Positions 11,659 through 22,624 are shown, counted from the first letter of the stretch. The stretch: 64,000 nucleotides of DNA from Chromatiales bacterium (GCA_028284585.1 JANQRK010000057.1:96816-160815); one strand, 5' to 3'. The notes: generated by a model not told the origin, from the sequence alone. A program made the numbers and translations.

Positions 11659-13782
11659 TTACCCCGACCTCTCCACTCGTCCAAGTAATGCATCGCCCAC
11701 CGGCAGAGAAACTTCACCAGCCAGCGGCAAAATTATGCGGAACGTCGTACCACGGCCTGGCGCGCTCTCTACCACCACCTGCCCGCCAAGTGCCGAGATG
11801 ACCTCGCGACATTCGTAGGCACCGATCCCCATCCCGGTCAAGCCTTTGGTGGAATCGAAGGGCCGAAACAGCCGTGACTTTACGAACTCCGGCTCCATGC
11901 CAGTACCGGTATCGCGGATATCCACTATAGCCTGGTCACCGGTGACCCGCAGCAGAATGTCGATGCTACCGTCGGGCTGCGTCGCGTCCTGCGCGTTCTG
12001 CACGACATGCCCTACTACGGACGACAAGCGATCAGGCTCTGCCAACACATAGGCTGCTTCGGCCTCGGTGGTCAGGCTGGGGGCCGGGCGACCACCTGAT
12101 TTCGCCGCAATTACATCGCGCAGCTCGTTTGCCAGATCGATCCGGCGGCGGTCGCCGGTTACGTCGGCACTCTGCAACTGCAACATCAGCCGGTTCATTT
12201 TCCCCACTGCATTCTCGATGGTCTTGACTGCATCATCCATGAACTCGGGATTGTGTTTATGTCGCACAGAATTTGTCGCCACCAGCGAAAGCTGAGCGAT
12301 CAAGTTTTTCAGATCGTGGATAACAAACGCCGACAAACGATTGAAGCCCTCGAACTGACGGGCTTCAGCCAAGGCCTCGGCAGCCTGATTGAGCGCCAGA
12401 TAACTGGCCGCTTGCATGCCCACCGTTTTGAGCAGGTCAAGGTTCTCCCAATTAATCGACTGCGGAGCACGCGGCTGCAGGAGCATCACAAAGCCCAACA
12501 GGTGCTCGTCATGGATCAGCGGCACGACCAGCCAGGCGGCAGCGTCCTCCAGGAGCCAATCGGGAATATCTAAGTCGCCGTAAACATCGGGCGCCGTCCG
12601 GTACTCGTCAAGGTTGATGACCCAACGCAGTGTTTCCATGAACGGCAGCATTGCTTGGTCGCTGTCGACGTCGCGCTGCTCGGCGTGCGGCGCATTAAAA
12701 CGCGCCCGAAAACGATAGCTCCCTTTGTCAGAACGTATCCACAACACACCGCCGGAACTCTCAACGATCTCTGACAATGCCCAGATCACCCGCTCGCTTA
12801 GAGGCAAATCGGCGCGCTCACCAGCAAGCAGGCCGATAACCCGTAACCATTCATCGCGATAATCGTATCGGTAGCTAAAAAAATGTTTGTTGAAGAAAAC
12901 CTTGGTGCGTGCCCGGAACTGACCAGAGAATAGCAATGCAACCAGTACCACGAGCGCGCCGAACAAGAAGGCGATCTGCAGTACGCCGCCCCACTCGCCG
13001 CCATACAACTTTATATAGTAGCCGGCCATGGCCATCAGCAGCATGTACAGACCAGCACTGAACAGCGTGGTCGAATGCAGCACCATGCGTCGCGACATGA
13101 AGACTTGCAGATTCCAATCCGGATTGCGGGCAGCGGCAATCACGATCAGAGGAATCGCTATGAGGTTGACGAACCCACGCGCCGACCAAATAGCAGCGTC
13201 CAGGCGGTGAAAAAGCAAGGCGTCCGTATAAAGATAAAAGTCGAACGCGAAAAGGGCACCAAGACCAAAGCACAGGTACTTGATGCCCCAGCGCTGTTCC
13301 ACGGGGGTATTGCGGAAGAGTTGCTCGACCAATGCCATACCCAGCACGGCATACAACAACTGACCGATCAGCGAAAACTCCTGTTGCGCCTCGGTCTGGC
13401 GCAACCGATCTGCCAAGCCCGGGATGTCGACCAACATGACCAGCATCAACAGGCCAAGCACCAGACAGCCCAAGCGGACATAACCCAGCAGCCGCTTGTA
13501 AACCCTGTTGCTCTCCGCGAACGGTCTCAGCAAATGGAGTAGAAAGAAAATCCAGAGGAGATTACGGACCACCTCGGTGGCATCGAGCAGGTCGACTCCA
13601 GGCAAGCCAAAGCCGATTTGGCTGGCTGCTGCAAGGCTCCACACCATAGAGCCAGCCACAGCCCACATCAGCTGCGAGCCCCGAAAGCGGGCCCACCATC
13701 CGGTTAGCAGCAACAAAAGCAAGCCACCGTAGGCGAGACCAGCCAGGCCATAACCGAAAAAGGCGAGCTGTAATACCCCCAA
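11659..13782 (-). CDS. prsK: XrtA/PEP-CTERM system histidine kinase PrsK
   Basis: Membrane sensor kinase for PrsR. The 707-residue protein has about eight hydrophobic helices in its first 290 residues. A GAF-like sensor region follows (about 320-470), then a dimerisation helix with the phospho-acceptor in FVIHDLKNLIAQ (H489). The HATPase domain has DTGTGMEPEF and GMGIGAYECREV. The start is TTG at 13780-13782 (first residues MGVLQLAFFGYGLAGL), with GGAAC about 7 nt upstream; no ATG fits better without losing the first membrane helix. Its stop is 2 nt from the prsR GTG. The input signal is unknown. Confidence 0.86.
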   Translation of the reverse strand: MGVLQLAFFGYGLAGLAYGGLLLLLLTGWWARFRGSQLMWAVAGSMVWSLAAASQIGFGLPGVDLLDATEVVRNLLWIFFLLHLLRPFAESNRVYKRLLGYVRLGCLVLGLLMLVMLVDIPGLADRLRQTEAQQEFSLIGQLLYAVLGMALVEQLFRNTPVEQRWGIKYLCFGLGALFAFDFYLYTDALLFHRLDAAIWSARGFVNLIAIPLIVIAAARNPDWNLQVFMSRRMVLHSTTLFSAGLYMLLMAMAGYYIKLYGGEWGGVLQIAFLFGALVVLVALLFSGQFRARTKVFFNKHFFSYRYDYRDEWLRVIGLLAGERADLPLSERVIWALSEIVESSGGVLWIRSDKGSYRFRARFNAPHAEQRDVDSDQAMLPFMETLRWVINLDEYRTAPDVYGDLDIPDWLLEDAAAWLVVPLIHDEHLLGFVMLLQPRAPQSINWENLDLLKTVGMQAASYLALNQAAEALAEARQFEGFNRLSAFVIHDLKNLIAQLSLVATNSVRHKHNPEFMDDAVKTIENAVGKMNRLMLQLQSADVTGDRRRIDLANELRDVIAAKSGGRPAPSLTTEAEAAYVLAEPDRLSSVVGHVVQNAQDATQPDGSIDILLRVTGDQAIVDIRDTGTGMEPEFVKSRLFRPFDSTKGLTGMGIGAYECREVISALGGQVVVESAPGRGTTFRIILPLAGEVSLPVGDALLGRVERSG

Positions 13783-13848
13783 AGCCGGTTCCTATATCGT
13801 GAATATGGCTGAAACGGACGGGTATCGTGATCCGTCCATACCCGAGGG

Positions 13849-15234
13849 CTACTGTGCGCCTTTCCCCCAAAGCACGACTTCGACAGTTTCGAGCAAGATG
13901 ATCAGATCGAGAAAGGCGCTGGCATTCTTCACATAATAGAGATCGAACTCAAGTTTGTTGCGCGCATCCTCGATACTGGCACCGTATGGATAAGACAGCT
14001 GAGCCCAGCCGGTCAACCCCGGCTTTACCCGGTGCCGTTCGGTGTAGAAGGGTATCTCTTTCTCGAGCTGTTCAACGAACTCTGGTCGCTCCGGGCGCGG
14101 CCCTACGAGGCTCATTTCGCCGAGCAGCACGTTGAATACCTGGGGTAATTCATCGAGCCGGGTCTTACGGATCACTGACCCAACCCGCGTAATGCGGCTG
14201 TCACCCTTGATCGCCCAGCGCGCAACGCCATCCGCCTCGGCATCGGTATACATGCTGCGAAACTTATGCACCCGAAACACGCGGCCATCGAGCCCGACAC
14301 GGATCTGATGGAACAAGACCGGCCCCCTGCCCTTGCTCTCGATCAGAATGGCCAAAGCGACCAAGAGCATTAGCGGCCAAGTCAATAAAAAGATGGTGCC
14401 ACCAGCGAGCACATCCAGGACGCGCTTCTGGGCCATGCCACTTAGGCGGAACCCCTCGGAGAAGAAAATCCAGCTCGGATGCAATACCTCGAGCTTGATT
14501 CGCGAGGTCTCCTTTTCGAAAAAGCTGAGCAGGTCCAGCACGATGGTGCCCGACATCTTGCAATCGAGAATTTCGTCCACTGGCAAACGCAGCCTGCGAT
14601 CATCAGGAGCCACCACGATTTCATCGACTTCCTCGGCCAGGACGATGTCCATCAGGCGCCGATTATGGGGTAGCCAGCGGTCCTTCGGGATGTCGGTCTC
14701 TTGCTCGTTGACCGGGACATAGCCTACGACGCGGAAACCCGGCTGCTGCGGTTCCAAGTCCGCAATCATCCTGGCCTGCCTACCAGTGCCCAGCACCAGC
14801 ACTTTGTTCGATTGCAACTCACTTTGGATAAGCCGGAAAAACAGCGTCCTCAGGCCCAGCACCCCAACGAAAGTGAACAGCACCGCATAGGCCATCACGC
14901 CGCGCCCGACGACCAAATCAGGGAAGACGTAGAACACCGCGCTAATGGCCACACCGGCGATCAGAAAACTCAGGCCGAGCCGGACCAAGAGACCGGCACT
15001 GAAGGGGAGTCCTCGCTGATAGAGACCCACCGCGATCATCGCCACCGTCATGGCGGTCGCGTAGACCAGCCCAGTGTAGGTCAAGGTCTCGGGAGGCTCG
15101 GCAATCGTCAAACCACCCTGCCTGAACCGCATGTAGAAACCGGCCAGCAGCGAGTAGAAGGTGATAAAGAACTCCGCGACACCGAGTAATAAGTAAAGTT
15201 TCGACACATAGTGGCCGAACAACCTGATCATCAT
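13849..15234 (-). CDS. XrtA-associated initiating sugar transferase (polyprenyl-P sugar-1-P transferase, EpsE-like)
   Basis: Starts an exopolysaccharide repeat unit by moving a sugar-1-phosphate onto undecaprenyl phosphate at the inner membrane. The 461 residues show several N-terminal membrane helices and a nucleotide-sugar/Rossmann-like middle (VLVLGTGRQARMIADL). The C-terminal bacterial sugar transferase domain has a membrane hairpin, FRVHKFRSM, KTRLDELPQVFNVL, MSLVGPRPERPEFV and KPGLTGWAQLSY. It starts MMIRLFGHYV with two consecutive ATGs, the first at 15234. It lies 66 nt upstream of prsK and is the usual first partner of PrsK in PEP-CTERM loci. The rest of the polysaccharide locus (XrtA, chain-length regulator, other transferases) is not in the window. 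Confidence 0.88.
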   Translation of the reverse strand: MMIRLFGHYVSKLYLLLGVAEFFITFYSLLAGFYMRFRQGGLTIAEPPETLTYTGLVYATAMTVAMIAVGLYQRGLPFSAGLLVRLGLSFLIAGVAISAVFYVFPDLVVGRGVMAYAVLFTFVGVLGLRTLFFRLIQSELQSNKVLVLGTGRQARMIADLEPQQPGFRVVGYVPVNEQETDIPKDRWLPHNRRLMDIVLAEEVDEIVVAPDDRRLRLPVDEILDCKMSGTIVLDLLSFFEKETSRIKLEVLHPSWIFFSEGFRLSGMAQKRVLDVLAGGTIFLLTWPLMLLVALAILIESKGRGPVLFHQIRVGLDGRVFRVHKFRSMYTDAEADGVARWAIKGDSRITRVGSVIRKTRLDELPQVFNVLLGEMSLVGPRPERPEFVEQLEKEIPFYTERHRVKPGLTGWAQLSYPYGASIEDARNKLEFDLYYVKNASAFLDLIILLETVEVVLWGKGAQ

Positions 15235-15255
15235 GGTCGCGAAATACTCTTAGAC

Positions 15256-15271
15256 GGCAAGCGGCGCGCCG
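15256..15271 (-). promoter_or_regulatory. Candidate sigma-54 promoter before the sugar transferase-prsKRT run
   Basis: On the minus strand CGGCGC-N5-TTGCC keeps the invariant GG and GC ten bases apart and matches the -12 TTGC, with two mismatches in the -24 box. It would put the transcription start only about 10 nt before the sugar transferase ATG. Because PrsR is a sigma-54 activator encoded in the same run, autoregulation is possible. GC-rich DNA gives such matches by chance, so this is tentative. Confidence 0.3.
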
Positions 15272-15437
15272 AGCCTGACAAACCGCTTGGGATTTAGCAA
15301 CTGATTGATTTGAATATTCATAACCGGCTCACCCAATGATGCTACTGGTCTCGCCTCCTGGTCCGCAGCGCGGTATCATCCGGCGCTCAGACTGCCTAGA
15401 CCTAGTGCACGTCTTTTAACGGAAGGTTTTCTCCCCG

Positions 15438-16709
15438 ATGGACATCAAGAACGCAAAAATCGCGGTTATAGGCTTGGGCTATGTGGGCCTCCCACTAGCC
15501 GTGGAATTTGCTAAAAAGTACCCAGTGGTCGGCTTCGACATCAGCGCCCCGCGTATCACTGAGTTGCGGCAGGGGAAGGACAGTTCTTTAGAAGTAGAGC
15601 CCGAAGAACTCAAAGCAGTCTCGATGGCCTACACCGATCAGCTCGAGGACCTGCGTGAGTGCAACATATATGTGGTCACAGTGCCTACCCCGATCGATGC
15701 TTACAAGAACCCTGACTTGAGTCCTCTGATATCGGCCAGCCGCATGGTAGGTCAGGTGATCAATCCCGGCGATCTAGTAATTTACGAGTCCACAGTGTAC
15801 CCAGGTGCCACTGAGGAAGACTGTATTCCGGTCATCGAAGAAGCGTCGGGATTGACGTTCAATCAGGATTTCTTCGCCGGCTACAGCCCAGAACGCATCA
15901 ATCCCGGTGACAAGGAACACCGAGTCACGAACATACTGAAAGTCACCTCCGGCTCCACCCCAGAGACTGCAGACTTCGTTGACGCACTGTACGCCAGTGT
16001 CATCTTGGCGGGCACGCACAAGGCCAGCAGCATCAAGGTGGCCGAGGCCGCCAAGGTAATCGAGAACACTCAGCGCGACGTGAATATCGGGCTAGTGAAC
16101 GAACTGTCGCTGATTTTCGGGCGGCTGGGGATCGATACCGAGGAGGTTCTAAAGGCGGCAGGTACCAAATGGAACTTCCTGCCATTTCGCCCCGGCTTGG
16201 TCGGCGGTCACTGCATCGGAGTGGACCCTTACTATCTGACCCACAAGGCACAAGCAATTGGCTTTCATCCAGCGATGATCCTCGCCGGCCGACGGACCAA
16301 TGACGCCATGGGTTCGCACGTGGCCGGGCAAGTCATCAAACTGATGCTGGGCCGAGGATTGAAAGTCAATGGGGGCCGTGCCTTGGTCTTAGGGCTCGCA
16401 TTCAAAGAAAATTGCCCGGACCTGCGCAATACTCGGGTCACCGACATCATCGACGAATTGGAGAGCTACGGCACGCATGTCGATGTCTGGGACCCCTGGG
16501 TGAACCCTGAGGAAGCAGAGCACGAGTACGGCATCCGCCCGATAGTAGACCCCGAGCCGGGCGCCTATGATGCGATCGTGTTGGCGGTCGCCCACCACCA
16601 ATTCGCCGATCTGGGCGTCGAACATATTCGCAACTTCGGCACCCCGAACAGCGTATTATTCGACGTCAAATATCTGTTTCCAGCCTCGGCAACCGAAGGC
16701 CGACTGTAG
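15438..16709 (+). CDS. tviB: Nucleotide-sugar dehydrogenase (UDP-HexNAc 6-dehydrogenase, TviB/WbpO-like)
   Basis: Oxidises the C6 hydroxyl of a UDP-N-acetylhexosamine to the uronic acid using 2 NAD+, making a precursor for an acidic surface polysaccharide. The 423-residue protein has the Rossmann motif GLGYVGLP at 12-19 and catalytic-region Lys/Asn (K206, N210 in [12 protein letters not shown]). The thiohemiacetal-forming cysteine is C259 in [12 protein letters not shown]. The third domain begins [19 protein letters not shown]. Overall wording is closest to Vi-antigen TviB/WbpO rather than to UDP-glucose dehydrogenase, but the exact sugar is inferred. GGAAGG lies 11 nt before the ATG. It forms a pair with the epimerase 23 nt downstream. 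Confidence 0.88.
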   Translation: MDIKNAKIAVIGLGYVGLPLAVEFAKKYPVVGFDISAPRITELRQGKDSSLEVEPEELKAVSMAYTDQLEDLRECNIYVVTVPTPIDAYKNPDLSPLISASRMVGQVINPGDLVIYESTVYPGATEEDCIPVIEEASGLTFNQDFFAGYSPERINPGDKEHRVTNILKVTSGSTPETADFVDALYASVILAGTHKASSIKVAEAAKVIENTQRDVNIGLVNELSLIFGRLGIDTEEVLKAAGTKWNFLPFRPGLVGGHCIGVDPYYLTHKAQAIGFHPAMILAGRRTNDAMGSHVAGQVIKLMLGRGLKVNGGRALVLGLAFKENCPDLRNTRVTDIIDELESYGTHVDVWDPWVNPEEAEHEYGIRPIVDPEPGAYDAIVLAVAHHQFADLGVEHIRNFGTPNSVLFDVKYLFPASATEGRL

Positions 16710-16732
16710 CAACAACCTCTGGAACCTTTCTG

Positions 16733-17740
16733 ATGCGCGTATTGATCACCGGCAGCGCGGGCTTTATCGGTTCTGCACTCTCCCTACGCCTGCTCGAACG
16801 CGGTGACGAGGTCATCGGCATCGACTGCATGGATCCCTACTATGACGTCTCGCTCAAAGAGGCGCGCCTCGCACGTACTCTGGATCATGCAAGCTACACG
16901 GAGGTACGCGCCCGCGTCGAAGACCGCGAGGCCATGGCCAAGACCTTCGCGGAGTACCAGCCGCAGCGGGTGGTCAATCTAGCGGCTCAGGCCGGCGTAC
17001 GCTATTCGATCGAGAACCCCGCCGTCTACATCGACAGTAACCTGGTCGGTTTCGGCAATATCCTCGAGGGCTGCCGCCAGCAAGGCGTCGAGCACCTGGT
17101 GTATGCCTCGTCCAGCTCGGTCTACGGTTCGAACACCAATATGCCGTTCTCTGTGCATCACAACGTGGACCACCCGGTCAGCCTCTATGCGGCGACCAAA
17201 AAGGCCAACGAACTGATGGCACACACCTATAGCCATCTATACGAAATACCCACTACCGGGCTGCGCTTCTTCACCGTCTACGGGCCCTGGGGAAGACCCG
17301 ACATGGCGTTGTTCAAGTTCACTAAGAACATCATCGCCGGTCAGCCCATCCCGGTCTTCAACTACGGCAACCATCGGCGTGACTTCACCTATATCGACGA
17401 TATCGTTGAGGGCGTCATCCGGGTCCTGGATCGGCCGGCACCGACCAACCCGGACTGGAATGGCGACCAACCAGACTCAGCGACTAGCCGCGCCCCGTAC
17501 CGCTTGTACAACATCGGGAACAACAACCCAGTCGAATTGATCCAGTACATCGAAACCCTGGAAAAGTGCCTTGGTCTGCAGGCCGAAAAAGATCTGCTGC
17601 CCCTGCAGCCCGGCGACGTGCCCGATACCTATGCCGAGGTCGACGACCTGGTCGCCGATCTCGACTACAAACCCAGCACCAGCATCGATGAAGGCATCGC
17701 CAACTTCGTCCGCTGGTACCGCGATTACTACGGGACCTGA
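16733..17740 (+). CDS. NAD-dependent UDP-sugar epimerase (UDP-glucuronate 4-epimerase-like)
   Basis: Extended short-chain dehydrogenase that would invert C4 of a UDP-uronic acid or HexNAc uronate made by the neighbouring dehydrogenase. The 335-residue product shows the dinucleotide motif GSAGFIG at 7-13, a serine-rich YASSSSVYG segment and the catalytic Tyr152/Lys156 pair in [25 protein letters not shown] is typical of the UDP-glucuronate 4-epimerase group. The two genes together resemble the TviB/TviC-type supply of an acidic amino sugar; which isomer is made cannot be read from sequence. The 3' end overlaps the convergent gene 17728-18678 by 13 nt. Confidence 0.87.
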   Translation: MRVLITGSAGFIGSALSLRLLERGDEVIGIDCMDPYYDVSLKEARLARTLDHASYTEVRARVEDREAMAKTFAEYQPQRVVNLAAQAGVRYSIENPAVYIDSNLVGFGNILEGCRQQGVEHLVYASSSSVYGSNTNMPFSVHHNVDHPVSLYAATKKANELMAHTYSHLYEIPTTGLRFFTVYGPWGRPDMALFKFTKNIIAGQPIPVFNYGNHRRDFTYIDDIVEGVIRVLDRPAPTNPDWNGDQPDSATSRAPYRLYNIGNNNPVELIQYIETLEKCLGLQAEKDLLPLQPGDVPDTYAEVDDLVADLDYKPSTSIDEGIANFVRWYRDYYGT

Positions 17741-18678
17741 ATCCAGTCGACAAACGGCTTGGTCCGGCGCCATAGGCGCCGCCGCATTGGCGATCGCCAG
17801 CGATACTTGGCACCGTTACAAAGGTGTACTTCGCACTCATCGCCCGCTTGCATAGACGCCCCAAGCAAACGATCGAAATCACTTACCGCGGTAATCCAGG
17901 CCGAATGATCCACGGGTTGCAAGGCTTGCTGCGCCGCCAGATGCACAACTAGACGGTCTTCACCTCGGGCATCGGCATTGGCGGCCAGTGCGCCGATCAG
18001 CAAGTCGCCACCGCTGACTTCGACGACCGTGGACACCGTGCGCGTGGGCATCTGACCGATACCACTTAGCCATAGCCCACTGATAGTCGCCGTTCCATGC
18101 TGCTCTCGCTGCTGATTGCTCAAGAGCCCATGAAACAGCATCTGCACCTCGTTGAGCAGCCCGTGCCAATAGGGGCGCCGCCGACCCTGCGGGAGCAAGC
18201 GATTGAGGTCACGACCGGTCACCGCACCAAGCGGTAGGCTCGTGATCTGCGGTGATTGATGTGCTTGCAGGTACCAGCGTTCGGGGGCCGGCGCGAACAA
18301 ACGTAAACCGTCCGCCGCGAAATGGGCATTGAAGGCCGCCACGCACTCAGTCGCCTCGTGGGACTCGATATCCAACGCCCGGTGGTCGAACACCAACAAG
18401 CCATCCCGGTCGGGACGCAGGTGCACGGGATCGGCATGCAGCCACCAACCCTCGGGTCGAGACTGCGTCTCCAACGCATAGCATAGAGCCGCACTCGGCG
18501 GATGCTGGCCTGCGGCGACCGGCAACCCGAACAGCGCGCAAGCCGCGCGCTCGAAATCAATCTCGCCCGCCTCGCGGTCGGCACGCGCCAGTAACAGCTC
18601 CAGGTGCGCCAAACGCGGCAGTCCCTCGTGAGACGCCAGTGGGCCAAGTAGGCCGGGGACAAGAAAATGCTGAATCAC
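17728..18678 (-). CDS. Conserved hypothetical protein, phosphoglycerate-mutase-related (COG4255-like)
   Basis: The 316-residue protein has the conserved string [17 protein letters not shown] near residues 82-98. Further on come [20 protein letters not shown] and a late block [12 protein letters not shown] followed by [10 protein letters not shown]. These are hallmarks of a proteobacterial family often labelled as related to cofactor-independent phosphoglycerate mutase; catalytic activity has not been shown as far as I know. There is no signal peptide. The start is GTG at 18676-18678. It is convergent with the epimerase and 56 nt downstream of thrC, so it may read from the threonine operon. 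I assign no function. Confidence 0.65.
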   Translation of the reverse strand: MIQHFLVPGLLGPLASHEGLPRLAHLELLLARADREAGEIDFERAACALFGLPVAAGQHPPSAALCYALETQSRPEGWWLHADPVHLRPDRDGLLVFDHRALDIESHEATECVAAFNAHFAADGLRLFAPAPERWYLQAHQSPQITSLPLGAVTGRDLNRLLPQGRRRPYWHGLLNEVQMLFHGLLSNQQREQHGTATISGLWLSGIGQMPTRTVSTVVEVSGGDLLIGALAANADARGEDRLVVHLAAQQALQPVDHSAWITAVSDFDRLLGASMQAGDECEVHLCNGAKYRWRSPMRRRLWRRTKPFVDWIQVP

Positions 18679-18734
18679 AGCGCAGTTAGTTGCCGAACAG
18701 ACTTAACAACGCACGCAAAAACTCGCGCGCTGCA

Positions 18735-19877
18735 CTAGTCCATATTGTCTAGAATCGCCGTCTTGACGGCATCCAACTGGGCCTCGGTCGTGATAACCGG
18801 GGCACTCGACTGTTTGATCGCCGTGTCCGGGTCTTTGAGGCCGTTGCCGGTAAGGGTGCAAACAATACTACTGCCCTCGGGGATCTTGCCGTCGCGCACA
18901 TCGCGCATGGCGCCCGCCAGCGAGGCGGCCGAGGCCGGCTCGCAAAACACGCCTTCACGCTCCGCCAACAGCTTCTGGGCGGCTAGGATTTCGGTATCGG
19001 TACATTCGTCGAACCAGCCGCCCGACTCGCGCTGCACTGTCCAGGCATTGTCCCATGACTGGGGATTGCCGATCCGGATAGCGGTAGCCACGGTATCTGG
19101 TTCGGCGACTGGGCCACCACGCAGGAAGGGCGCGGACCCTGCGGCCTGATAGCCGACCATGGTCGGGCGACTGCCGACGATGCCGCCTCCGCCGTAAGGA
19201 CAGTGTCCGTCACAGCTAGTGCAGGCCTCGGTTACCGGGCCATCAGACGGTGGCGCATACTCGCTGTAACCGATCCAGTGCGCAGTAATGTTGCCCGCAT
19301 TGCCGACCGGCAGACAATGAAAGTCTGGGGCCCGACCCAGCTCCTCGACGATCTCGAATGCCGCGGTCTTTTGGCCCTGCAAGCGGAAAGGATTGATCGA
19401 ATTGACGATCGTAACCGGGGCGTGCTCGGTCATCTCCTTGACCAGCTGCATGCCGTCGTCAAAGTTGCCCTTGATCTGGATCGTGATGGCTCCATACATC
19501 ATCGCTTGGGCGAGCTTGCCCATCGCAATCTTGCCGTCGGGAATGAGCACGAAGGCAGTGATGCCGGCCCGTGCGGCATAGGCCGCTGCAGCCGCCGAGG
19601 TATTCCCAGTGGAGGCGCAGATAATCGCCTTGCTGCCCGCCTCGACCGCCTTGGTCACGGCCATGGTCATACCACGATCCTTGAACGAGCCGGTCGGGTT
19701 CAAACCCTCGTACTTGACATAGATATCGACGTCTTTTTCGAGCAAGCGCGGCACATTATGCAACCGGATCAGCGGCGTGTTGCCTTCGCCTAGGCTGATA
19801 ATCCGGGTGTCATCGTGCACTGGCAGTCGGTCACGATACTTGTCGATGAGTCCGGTATAGCGCGGTCTGAATGGCAT
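18735..19877 (-). CDS. thrC: Threonine synthase ThrC with a cysteine-bearing insert
   Basis: PLP enzyme converting O-phospho-homoserine to threonine. The 380-residue short (Bacillus-like) form has the PLP lysine K66 in [11 protein letters not shown], the [14 protein letters not shown] block, and the phosphate-cradle segment [11 protein letters not shown] at 191-201. The frame is open to 19949. The ATG at 19877 gives the normal N-terminus ([19 protein letters not shown]) and avoids a long overlap with hom. Residues about 209-240 hold an unusual insertion between YSEYA and MVGYQAAG, with C219, C222 and C226 in [15 protein letters not shown]. The known short enzymes I recall have only a few residues there. 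It follows hom by 52 nt in the order alaC-hom-thrC. Confidence 0.93.
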   Translation of the reverse strand: MPFRPRYTGLIDKYRDRLPVHDDTRIISLGEGNTPLIRLHNVPRLLEKDVDIYVKYEGLNPTGSFKDRGMTMAVTKAVEAGSKAIICASTGNTSAAAAAYAARAGITAFVLIPDGKIAMGKLAQAMMYGAITIQIKGNFDDGMQLVKEMTEHAPVTIVNSINPFRLQGQKTAAFEIVEELGRAPDFHCLPVGNAGNITAHWIGYSEYAPPSDGPVTEACTSCDGHCPYGGGGIVGSRPTMVGYQAAGSAPFLRGGPVAEPDTVATAIRIGNPQSWDNAWTVQRESGGWFDECTDTEILAAQKLLAEREGVFCEPASAASLAGAMRDVRDGKIPEGSSIVCTLTGNGLKDPDTAIKQSSAPVITTEAQLDAVKTAILDNMD

Positions 19878-19929
19878 GGTTATGTCTCTGGCAAAATGTG
19901 GGCAATCAGCACGGCCGAATCGGATGTAC

Positions 19930-21240
19930 TCAATCGAGACACTCGACACGGATCCGCGTCACCCGGGTGCGGATCGTATCCAGGGCCTCGATACGCTCGA
20001 TCGCGGCGTTCATCTGACGCTCTGATACGCTGTGGGTCAGCATCACCAAGGGTACCTCGGACTCACCTTCATGCGGTTGCTTTTGATGCATCGCCTCGAT
20101 GCTGATCCCGGCATCACCGAGTATGCCGGTCACCGCAGCCACCACGCCGGCTCGATCGGCGGCGGTCATGCGCAAATAGTACGCCGTCTCGACATCGTCC
20201 ATGGCTGCCACCGACTGATCGGACAATTCACTCGGCTGAAACGCCAGATGCGGCACCCGGTTTTCCGAGTCCATGGTCAGGCTTCGGGTGACGTCGATAA
20301 CATCTGCCACAACTGCCGAGGCAGTCGGTAGGGAGCCGGCGCCGGCGCCGTAATACAAGGTCGGCCCAACCGCATCGGCCTTAACCAGTACCGCGTTCAT
20401 CACCCCGTCCACATTGGCGATCAGGCGCCGTTCGGGAATCAACGTCGGATGCACCCGCAGCTCGATACCCTGCCCGGTGCGTCGGGTGACGCCGAGGTGC
20501 TTGATACGATAGCCGAACTGCTCGGCATACTCGACGTCCTGCGGCTCGACCTCACTGATCCCTTCCGTGTAGCACTTGTCGAACTGGAGCGGGATACCGA
20601 ACGCCAGCGAGGCCAGGATGGTCAGCTTGTGCGCGGCATCGATGCCTTCGACATCAAAGGTGGGATCGGCCTCGGCATAGCCAAGCGCCTGGGCCTCGGC
20701 AAGCACCTCGGCAAACCCACGACCGTGATCGCGCATCTCGGTCAAAATGAAATTACCAGTGCCGTTGATGATCCCGGCGATCCACTCGATGTGGTTGGCA
20801 GCCAAGCCCTCGCGCAGGGCCTTGATGATCGGGATCCCACCGGCAACGGCGGCCTCGAAAGCAACCGTGACGCCCTTGGCCTGGGCCGCCTCGAAGATTT
20901 CGTTACCATGCAGGGCAATCAAGGCCTTGTTGGCCGTCACCACATGCTTGCCGTTGTCGATCGCCTCGAGCACCAGCTCGCGGGCCGGAGAATAGCCCCC
21001 GATCAGCTCGACCACGATATCGATCTGCGGATTCTTGACTACCGCGAAGGCATCATCGGTCAGCTCGACCCGGTCCAGACCATCCAGCGCCGCGGGATCA
21101 TATTCGCGCGCCGCAGCCTGTGCCACGACGATCTCGCGCCCGGCGCGGCGTGCAATCTCGGTTGCGTTGCGCACCAAGACGTTCAATGTGCCGCCGCCGA
21201 CGGTTCCCAGGCCCAACAGGCCGACATTGACAGGTTTCAA
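19930..21240 (-). CDS. hom: Homoserine dehydrogenase
   Basis: Reduces aspartate semialdehyde to homoserine, the branch point to threonine and methionine. The 436-residue monofunctional form has the NAD(P) motif GLGTVGGG at 10-17. The catalytic domain has [17 protein letters not shown] and [17 protein letters not shown], and a C-terminal ACT domain (begins [18 protein letters not shown]) is a likely threonine-sensing site. The frame reaches an ATG at 21303. I prefer the TTG at 21238-21240, which has GGAG 8 nt upstream and yields the standard [18 protein letters not shown] start. It sits between alaC and thrC. Confidence 0.93.
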   Translation of the reverse strand: MKPVNVGLLGLGTVGGGTLNVLVRNATEIARRAGREIVVAQAAAREYDPAALDGLDRVELTDDAFAVVKNPQIDIVVELIGGYSPARELVLEAIDNGKHVVTANKALIALHGNEIFEAAQAKGVTVAFEAAVAGGIPIIKALREGLAANHIEWIAGIINGTGNFILTEMRDHGRGFAEVLAEAQALGYAEADPTFDVEGIDAAHKLTILASLAFGIPLQFDKCYTEGISEVEPQDVEYAEQFGYRIKHLGVTRRTGQGIELRVHPTLIPERRLIANVDGVMNAVLVKADAVGPTLYYGAGAGSLPTASAVVADVIDVTRSLTMDSENRVPHLAFQPSELSDQSVAAMDDVETAYYLRMTAADRAGVVAAVTGILGDAGISIEAMHQKQPHEGESEVPLVMLTHSVSERQMNAAIERIEALDTIRTRVTRIRVECLD

Positions 21241-21373
21241 GTCGCTTTCTCCACACCATTCATGATTGGATTTGCAGGTTAGCCTATGGAAATCCATTTT
21301 CAATCACTCGTCGTGATCGACAATGGCAGCACATCCCTTTGCCGCTCGTGCGCCTCGATTTTTCGAGGTGCCT

Positions 21374-22564
21374 TTATGACGCCATAGCGCCATCACAGCG
21401 GAACATCTCGCGAATACCACGCAATGCCTGGCGCGTTCGGTGCTCGTTTTCGATCAGGCCGAAACGCACGTGATCGTCGCCGTAAGAGCCGAAGCCAATC
21501 CCAGGCGACACCGCTACTTTAGCCTCGTGCAGCAGTTTCTTGGCGAACTCCAGCGAGCCGATCTGCGCATAGAACTCGGGGATCGGAGCCCAGACAAACA
21601 TGGTCGCGCGGGGTTTGGTAACCGTCCAGCCCAGGCTGTTCAGACCATCGCACAACACATCACGACGCCGCTGGTACATCCCGCGGATCTGCTCCACACA
21701 GTCCTGTGGTCCCTCCAACGCGGCGATCGCGGCGACCTGGATCGGCGTGAAAGTGCCGTAGTCCAGATAGGATTTGATCTTCGCCAAGGCGGCAACCAGG
21801 GTCTTGTTACCGACCATGAAGCCCACGCGCCAGCCCGGCATATTATAGGTCTTGGACATCGAGTAGAACTCGACCGCGATCTCTTCTGCATTGGGCACCT
21901 GCAGGATCGAGGGCGCCTTGTATCCGTCATAGGTGATTGCGGCATAGGCCAGATCGTGTACCACCCAAATATCGTTCGCGCGCGCGATCTCGACGACACG
22001 TTCGAAGAACGCCAGGTCGACGCACTCGGTCGTCGGGTTGGCTGGGAAGTTCAACACGAGCATCTTGGGACGCGGCCAAGACTCTTCGATCGCCTTGAGT
22101 AGCTCGTCGAAGAAATCGTGATCTGGCGTCAAGGGCACATGCCGCACATCGGCCCCGGCGATAACGCATCCGTAAGGATGAACTGGATAGGCCGGGTTAG
22201 GGACCAGCACCGAGTCGCCCGGACCCATGCAAGCCAGCGCCAAGTGCGCCAAGCCCTCCTTCGACCCGATGGTCACGATCGCCTGGGTATCGGGATCGAG
22301 TTCGACCTGATACTGGTCCTTGTACCAGTTGCACACCGCTCGTCGCAGGCGCGGCACACCGCGCGAGACCGAGTAGCGATGAGTATCGCCGCGCTGGGCA
22401 GCCTCGACCAACTTATCGACGATGTGTTTTGGAGTGGGTTGATCCGGGTTGCCCATTCCGAAATCGATAATGTCTTCCCCGCGCGCCCGGGCTGCCGCCT
22501 TCAATTCGTTCACGATCGCAAACACGTACGGAGGCAAGCGTTTGATTCTCAGGAAATCTTCCAT
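21374..22564 (-). CDS. alaC: Alanine transaminase AlaC (class I/II aminotransferase)
   Basis: PLP aminotransferase making alanine from pyruvate and glutamate. The 396-residue product shows the PLP lysine K238 in [25 protein letters not shown] with the cofactor-ring-contacting asparagine, the HDLAYAAI block, and the carboxylate-binding arginine region [16 protein letters not shown]. The wording [21 protein letters not shown] is typical of YfdZ/AlaC. The open frame begins 5 codons earlier at a GTG; the ATG at 22564 is preferred. The alaC-hom-thrC neighbourhood recurs in many gammaproteobacteria. A TTGACA-type promoter lies upstream. Confidence 0.9.
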   Translation of the reverse strand: MEDFLRIKRLPPYVFAIVNELKAAARARGEDIIDFGMGNPDQPTPKHIVDKLVEAAQRGDTHRYSVSRGVPRLRRAVCNWYKDQYQVELDPDTQAIVTIGSKEGLAHLALACMGPGDSVLVPNPAYPVHPYGCVIAGADVRHVPLTPDHDFFDELLKAIEESWPRPKMLVLNFPANPTTECVDLAFFERVVEIARANDIWVVHDLAYAAITYDGYKAPSILQVPNAEEIAVEFYSMSKTYNMPGWRVGFMVGNKTLVAALAKIKSYLDYGTFTPIQVAAIAALEGPQDCVEQIRGMYQRRRDVLCDGLNSLGWTVTKPRATMFVWAPIPEFYAQIGSLEFAKKLLHEAKVAVSPGIGFGSYGDDHVRFGLIENEHRTRQALRGIREMFRCDGAMAS

Positions 22565-22624
22565 CTCAGGGGGCGGCACAGCATAACCTCGTCGGCAAAA
22601 ACTAGACTCTAAAATAGACCTCGA

